A DNA stretch of 46,426 bases, taken from Marinitoga litoralis (GTDB taxonomy: Bacteria > Thermotogota > Thermotogae > Petrotogales > Petrotogaceae). The stretch is taken from contig NZ_JAFBDI010000018.1 in the NCBI RefSeq assembly GCF_016908145.1, positions 1-46,426 on the forward strand, read 5' to 3'. The notes beneath the pieces are model-generated. The model did no database searches. It was not told the origin of the DNA and worked only from the letters and a program-made list of their open reading frames with translations. Position 1 is the first letter of the stretch, and the number at the start of each line of letters is the position of its first letter. Shown one piece after another: positions 42,786 through 46,426 of this stretch. Both the position numbers and the translations under genes were made by a program.

Positions 42786-44368
42786 TTCACCTCAACTCTT
42801 TTTACCATAAGTTCTCCGAATTTGATTGAACTTTCTTTTGCAGGTAAAATTCCAGATACTGTACCTTCTGAAATAATTGCTATTCTATCACATATACTTC
42901 TTAATTCTTCTAATTCAGATGAAGTTATTATTATTGTTGTGCCATATTCTCTATTATATTGTTTTAAAACATCTAGAACCAATTTTTTAGCTCCAACATC
43001 TATACCTCTGGTGGGTTCAGAAACAAATAAAAGTTTGGGATTCATAACAAAAGCCCTAGCTAAACAAACTTTTTGTTGATTTCCACCAGATAATTCTTTT
43101 ACTTTTTGTTTTTCACTTACACATTTTATTTGTAATTTTTCAATATATTCTTTAGCAACTTCGCTCATCTTATTTTCATCGCGTAATTTTAAGAATAGCC
43201 ATTTTTTAATAAAGTTTTCTCTAATTTGCATAGCAGTAAAAGTGATATTTAGTTCAATAGATTCATCTAATAATAGTCCGACCCCACGTCTATCTTCAGA
43301 CACAAAAGCTATACCTTTATTTAAAGGTTCAAGAGGATTATTTAAAGAAAGTTTTTCACCATTAAATTCAACTTCACCTTCTGAATAGAATAAACCCATT
43401 ATTCCATTTGGAATACCTAGTTTCCCCTGCCCTGCTAATCCGCCAATACCAAAAATTTCACCTTCTTTAACTTCAAAAGAAACGTTTCTTACAAATTCAC
43501 CTGGCATATCGACCATAAGATTTTTAACCTTTAATATTGTATTTCCGAATTTTCTATCTTCAACACTATTGTTTTCAAATTTCTCTAAATTACGACCAAT
43601 CATCCATTCGGTGATTTTATGTTCGTCTGCTTCTTCAATAGGAACTTCTTTTATTAAATGACCATCTCTTAATACTGCTACTTTATCTGCTACTTCTAAA
43701 ATTTCACTAAGCCTATGAGTAATAAATATAATAGCAATACCTTCGTTTGATAATCTTTTAATAGTTTCTAATAATATATCAGCTTCTGATTCTGTTAAAA
43801 CAGCGGTTGGTTCATCCAAAACCAACAATTTAGTATTTTCTCTTTCAATTTCTCTTGCAATTTCAGTAAATTGTTTATGCCCAACAGGCATTTCAGCAAC
43901 TAGCATTTTAGGATCTAAATTAACCCCCAAATGATCAATAGCTTTTTTGGCACGTTTTTCCATATCAATAAAATCTAAAGTTTTTATTCTATCGCCAAAA
44001 ATTTCTACTAAAAAATTGTATTTTGTTGATTCTCTGTTTAAAACAATATTTTCTGTAGCTGTAAATCCAGGTAATAATGAAAATTCTTGATGAACCATTC
44101 CAATACCATTATCTAATGCGTCTAATGGAGAATTAAAATCAACTTCTTTTCCTTCAAATATTATTTTACCTTTATAACCACCAGTTTCGTGTATTTCTGG
44201 CATTCCAAATAATATTTTCATCATTGTAGATTTTCCTGCTCCATTTTCCCCAACTAATCCTAAAACTTCTCCTTCATGTAAAACAAGGTTAATGTCTTCA
44301 AGAACTTTATTACCAAAAAAATCTTTTTCTATATGCTCAAATCTTAATAATTCTTTGCCACCTCTCAA
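42782..44368 (-). CDS. Dual-domain ABC importer ATP-binding protein (RbsA/YufO-like)
   Basis: 528 aa from TTG 44368, which has GGGGTG six bases upstream; a GTG two codons earlier is an alternative. A further upstream extension would run through a hairpin and is rejected. Domain 1 has Walker A VGENGAGKST, a poor signature (MPVGHKQF) and Walker B LLVLDEPTAVL. Domain 2 has GGLAGQGK in place of a full Walker A, signature LSGGNQQK and LFVSEPTRGID. The asymmetric active sites are normal for sugar/nucleoside importers of this class. Confidence 0.92.
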   Translation of the reverse strand: MRGGKELLRFEHIEKDFFGNKVLEDINLVLHEGEVLGLVGENGAGKSTMMKILFGMPEIHETGGYKGKIIFEGKEVDFNSPLDALDNGIGMVHQEFSLLPGFTATENIVLNRESTKYNFLVEIFGDRIKTLDFIDMEKRAKKAIDHLGVNLDPKMLVAEMPVGHKQFTEIAREIERENTKLLVLDEPTAVLTESEADILLETIKRLSNEGIAIIFITHRLSEILEVADKVAVLRDGHLIKEVPIEEADEHKITEWMIGRNLEKFENNSVEDRKFGNTILKVKNLMVDMPGEFVRNVSFEVKEGEIFGIGGLAGQGKLGIPNGIMGLFYSEGEVEFNGEKLSLNNPLEPLNKGIAFVSEDRRGVGLLLDESIELNITFTAMQIRENFIKKWLFLKLRDENKMSEVAKEYIEKLQIKCVSEKQKVKELSGGNQQKVCLARAFVMNPKLLFVSEPTRGIDVGAKKLVLDVLKQYNREYGTTIIITSSELEELRSICDRIAIISEGTVSGILPAKESSIKFGELMVKRVEVK

Positions 44369-44410
44369 AGATTTCACCCCACTTAATAAAACAAATTTGA
44401 TTTCAAATAA

Positions 44411-44438
44411 GATGTGTTGGCTATAAAGCCAACACATC
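44411..44438 (-). promoter_or_regulatory. 12-bp hairpin between the binding-protein and ATPase genes
   Basis: GATGTGTTGGCT (44411-44422) and AGCCAACACATC (44427-44438) form a perfect stem with an ATAA loop, starting 8 bases after the binding-protein stop. The U-tract after it on the reverse strand is weak (TTATTTG). It probably acts as a partial terminator or mRNA stabiliser that leaves more binding protein than transporter. Confidence 0.8.
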
Positions 44439-44446
44439 GTTTATTA

Positions 44447-45607
44447 TTAATATATTTCAAAGTATTTTTCAGGAACTTCTAAGTCTGTCATATGTAAATA
44501 ACCTTTTCCGAATACATAAGTATCTTGATAAACTAATACAAAGTTTTCTCTTTCTACTCCATCAGCATCTATATAGAAGCTACCGTTCCATCCAGCACCT
44601 GGAGTATATTTTCTAAATGATGCCATAACATCATCGAAATTATCTACTTCAGCAATACCTAAAACTGATTTAATTGCTAAATCACCTAATGCTGCAGTTG
44701 TTGTATAACCGAATGAGTAAGCCCATGTACCCATTCTTCCAGCTCCACCTTTAGCAATAACTGCTTCTTCAACCTTCTTTAAAATAGCTGGCCAATTTCC
44801 TTTTTCTTCATCAGTAAATGTTATACCTAAAGCACCAGGATAACCCATTGTTGGTGATGGTAAGTCAGCTTCTATGAAATATCCTCCTAATTCAGCAATT
44901 CTTTTTAATAATGGTTCTGTATGTGCATCATTTGTACAGAAGAATGCAGTGTTTTTACCATATTCATCTAACCATGCAGGAACTTTTTCTAAAATAAATT
45001 GTTGTGCTCCAGCAATACCAACATCACTAACAGGATCTGGAGACCCCATATCTACAAATTTCATTCCTAAATCTTCAGCAGCTGCTTTCATAATATTTCT
45101 TCTTCTTGACAATAGTTCATAACTCATATGTCTTGGGAAAGAAATATGCATAAATGTATCTGCGCCTAACATTTTTGCAGCTTTAACAATTAAGTATCCT
45201 CTTGCTACATTATCAGGAGTTACAGCAACGTCTGCAACATCTGCAATCATTGTAGGATCTTCATGAGGATTACCAGCTAACAATAATATATCAGGTCTTT
45301 TTTCTCTAACTCTTCTGAAAGCTTCTACTGTTCCTGGAACAGCTTGGTTAACAACTATTGCCTTTACAAGTGGATCATCAGCCAAACCAACAATTTGAGC
45401 AATGGTTGTTTCCATTTCTTGCATGAAATTATCTGGATATGTAACATGAACGATCATATCTTTATACTCTTTAATAAGTTGTTCTGCTCCTCTTAAATCG
45501 TCTTCGGATTGAGATACTGTACCAGTTACAACACCAATTTTAAAAAGTGGTTCTGCAAAAATAGTTAAAGTTAATACTAATAATAATACTACAAAAACCT
45601 TCTTCAT
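44447..45607 (-). CDS. DUF3798 family periplasmic binding protein of an ABC importer
   Basis: 386 aa. Signal peptide MKKVFVVLLLVLTLTIFA (1-18), then a two-lobe type I periplasmic-binding fold related to the BMP/RbsB group: FKIGVVTGTVSQSEDDLRGAE at the start of lobe 1, AIVVNQAVPGT, and GKNTAFFCTNDAHTEPLLKR near the hinge. The long conserved segment and length (about 385) fit DUF3798. No lipobox is seen, so it is a soluble periplasmic protein. Ligand unknown. Start ATG after GGAGGGG. It leads the five-gene importer operon. Confidence 0.82.
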   Translation of the reverse strand: MKKVFVVLLLVLTLTIFAEPLFKIGVVTGTVSQSEDDLRGAEQLIKEYKDMIVHVTYPDNFMQEMETTIAQIVGLADDPLVKAIVVNQAVPGTVEAFRRVREKRPDILLLAGNPHEDPTMIADVADVAVTPDNVARGYLIVKAAKMLGADTFMHISFPRHMSYELLSRRRNIMKAAAEDLGMKFVDMGSPDPVSDVGIAGAQQFILEKVPAWLDEYGKNTAFFCTNDAHTEPLLKRIAELGGYFIEADLPSPTMGYPGALGITFTDEEKGNWPAILKKVEEAVIAKGGAGRMGTWAYSFGYTTTAALGDLAIKSVLGIAEVDNFDDVMASFRKYTPGAGWNGSFYIDADGVERENFVLVYQDTYVFGKGYLHMTDLEVPEKYFEIY

Positions 45608-45646
45608 ACTATCCCCTCCTTGAAATAATGTTACAAATCAAACAAT

Positions 45647-45675
45647 ATTATAACATATTTTTTGCGTTTTGTCTA
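45647..45675 (-). promoter_or_regulatory. Promoter of the DUF3798 ABC importer operon
   Basis: On the reverse strand, -35 TAGACA (45670-45675), a 17-base spacer, -10 TATAAT (45647-45652). The ATG lies about 40 bases downstream, behind GGAGGGG. Confidence 0.75.
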
Positions 45676-45785
45676 TACAAATATGAAAAAAGTTTCAAAT
45701 TAATAATTTAATTTGCATTTAGATTAATAAAGAGAGTTGTATTTACAATGAATAAACAAAAGAATGGCGTGATAATTTATTAAAG

Positions 45786-46309
45786 AGTTTATTTATATAT
45801 CAGAAGAATATTTAATCGATATCCTGAAGACTTATCATTCGGTTATAAACAACATGTTTTTATAGCAATATCTTTTCCTAGTTTATTGTAGCGGGTAAGT
45901 AATTACCATTTTGAAGTCTCTGTTGGAAGATATTTTAAAAAATTAGGATAGATTTAAAAAAGAGAATTTATCTTGCATATTTATAACACATATTTAGCAA
46001 CAACAAATAAATATGTGATAGAATTGCAGTATTGATCTTGGAAAAATAGTTAAAATTGGAACTTTTAAAAATATTTATAGGATCCGATAAACAAAAGTAT
46101 TAATTTCTGCTGTTCCTGAACCAGATCCTAAATTACAAAAGAAGAAAATTATTCCTAAAGGTGAGGTTCCAAATGCAGTAAATCCACCAAAAGGGTGTAG
46201 ATTCCATCCAAGATGTCCATATGCAATGGACATATGTAAAGTTGAAGAACCACCAAAAATTAATTTAGATTCTCAACATGAAGTTAGTTGTCACTTATTC
46301 AATAAATAA
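45786..46309 (+). pseudogene. Decayed 3' half of an oligopeptide ABC transporter ATPase (OppF/DppF type)
   Basis: In shifting frames the + strand still spells an OppF-like ATPase tail. FNRYPEDLSFGYKQHVFIA (signature region, near 45810) is followed by SLLEDI and ENLSCIFITHI (switch-His region, about 45980-46000), then LGKIVKIGTFKNIYR (about 46037-46080). The last ~75 codons are open: LISAVPEPDPKLQKKKI, then GCRFHPRCPYAMDICKVEEP and a stop at 46309. CRFHPRCPYA is diagnostic of the Opp/Dpp ATPase C-terminus. The 5' half is missing and several stops break the rest. The stretch 45676-45785 holds nothing recognised. Confidence 0.82.
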
Positions 46310-46332
46310 AATGCTGTCTTTCGACAGCATTT
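46309..46332 (+). terminator. Proximal hairpin of the twin-hairpin element, copy 2
   Basis: AAATGCTGTC (46309-46318) pairs with GACAGCATTT (46323-46332), a 10-bp stem starting at the stop codon of the oppF remnant. As in copy 1 it lacks a proper U-tract of its own. Confidence 0.65.
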
Positions 46333-46347
46333 CAGACTGTTGACAAA
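46332..46347 (+). repeat. Conserved spacer of twin-hairpin element, copy 2
   Basis: TCAGACTGTTGACAAA, the reverse complement of TTTGTCAACAGTCTGA, matches 81-96 at 14 of 16 positions and has the same place between two hairpins, both copies reading away from the upstream coding region. Confidence 0.6.
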
Positions 46348-46349
46348 CC

Positions 46350-46390
46350 CCCGCTTCTAGTAGTAAAATTAGACTAGAAGCGGGTTTTAT
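46350..46390 (+). terminator. Intrinsic terminator (distal hairpin, copy 2)
   Basis: CCCGCTTCTAG (46350-46360) pairs with CTAGAAGCGGG (46374-46384), an 11-bp stem with a 13-base loop, then TTTTATT. The window then ends with a GGAGGG ribosome site (46421-46425), so another + strand gene probably begins just past the edge. Confidence 0.85.
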
Positions 46391-46426
46391 TCATTTTGTT
46401 GGCATTTTTTAGAAAAGATGGAGGGA

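Noticed and set aside
44369-44437. A 23-codon longer ATPase starting at 44437
   Set aside because: It would begin inside the hairpin after the binding-protein gene and has no ribosome site; the TTG at 44368 or GTG at 44374 fits better.
1-46426. CRISPR array, prophage or defence island
   Set aside because: I saw no regularly spaced repeats, cas-like, integrase, capsid or restriction genes; the only mobile DNA is the nested IS remnant.

Overview
The window looks like chromosome from a very AT-rich, anaerobic, flagellated, thermophile-type bacterium. The best fit is the Thermotogota, a Marinitoga/Petrotogales-like lineage. The evidence is the strong A/T bias at third codon positions, clean GGAGG ribosome sites with many ATGA or overlapping gene junctions, a tungsten-type aldehyde ferredoxin oxidoreductase, rubrerythrin, flagellar rod genes, a large methyl-accepting chemotaxis protein and the sugar/peptide ABC importers typical of that phylum. 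The genus is an inference from content, not a measured placement.

Layout. 1-1.6 kb: an MsmK/UgpC-type sugar ABC ATPase behind an orphan Phd/YefM-like antitoxin whose promoter carries a near-perfect palindrome. 1.6-3.3 kb: a reverse-strand operon flgB-flgC-fliE plus a cupin gene. 3.4-5.4 kb: a CsaB-like pyruvyl transferase converging on, and overlapping, a secreted propeller-like protein. 5.6-7.9 kb: an osmC-mrp-mtnA operon. 7.9-9.2 kb: a likely outer-membrane barrel. 9.33-12.25 kb: a promoter, a Moco/Tuco-family riboswitch, then aor-moaD-E1-like (tungstopterin enzyme plus sulfur-carrier chemistry). 12.25-14.33 kb: a dead nested transposon, with an IS3-family element inside an IS256-family element that has lost most of its transposase. 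14.4-18.2 kb: a chemoreceptor, then an aminotransferase and class II aldolase pair. 18.4-22.4 kb: a tight operon rnhB-mazG-surA-like-DUF59-prmC-rubrerythrin. 22.4-28.3 kb: ileS, a stand-alone receiver and a large soluble histidine kinase on the reverse strand. 28.5-36.3 kb: a long forward operon yitT-thiI-plsC-bifunctional nuclease-polyprenyl synthase-hydrolase-like pseudoenzyme-TPR membrane protein. 36.35 kb: tRNA-Gly(CCC) on the reverse strand, with its promoter in the leader of lgt. 36.5-38.5 kb: lgt-cupin-tatD. 38.6-40.3 kb: a small ABC exporter operon. 40.3-45.7 kb: a five-gene reverse-strand ABC importer with a DUF3798-type binding protein. 45.8-46.3 kb: a decayed oppF/dppF-like ATPase gene.

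The most notable non-coding signals are: a twin-hairpin terminator element with a conserved 16-base spacer, present once at each end of the window; terminator-like hairpins placed inside the first ~70 bases of moaD and prmC; possible pairing between the 5' edge of the Moco/Tuco aptamer and the aor ribosome site; and a hairpin between the binding-protein and ATPase genes of the DUF3798 importer. No CRISPR array, rRNA, phage or classical defence island was seen.
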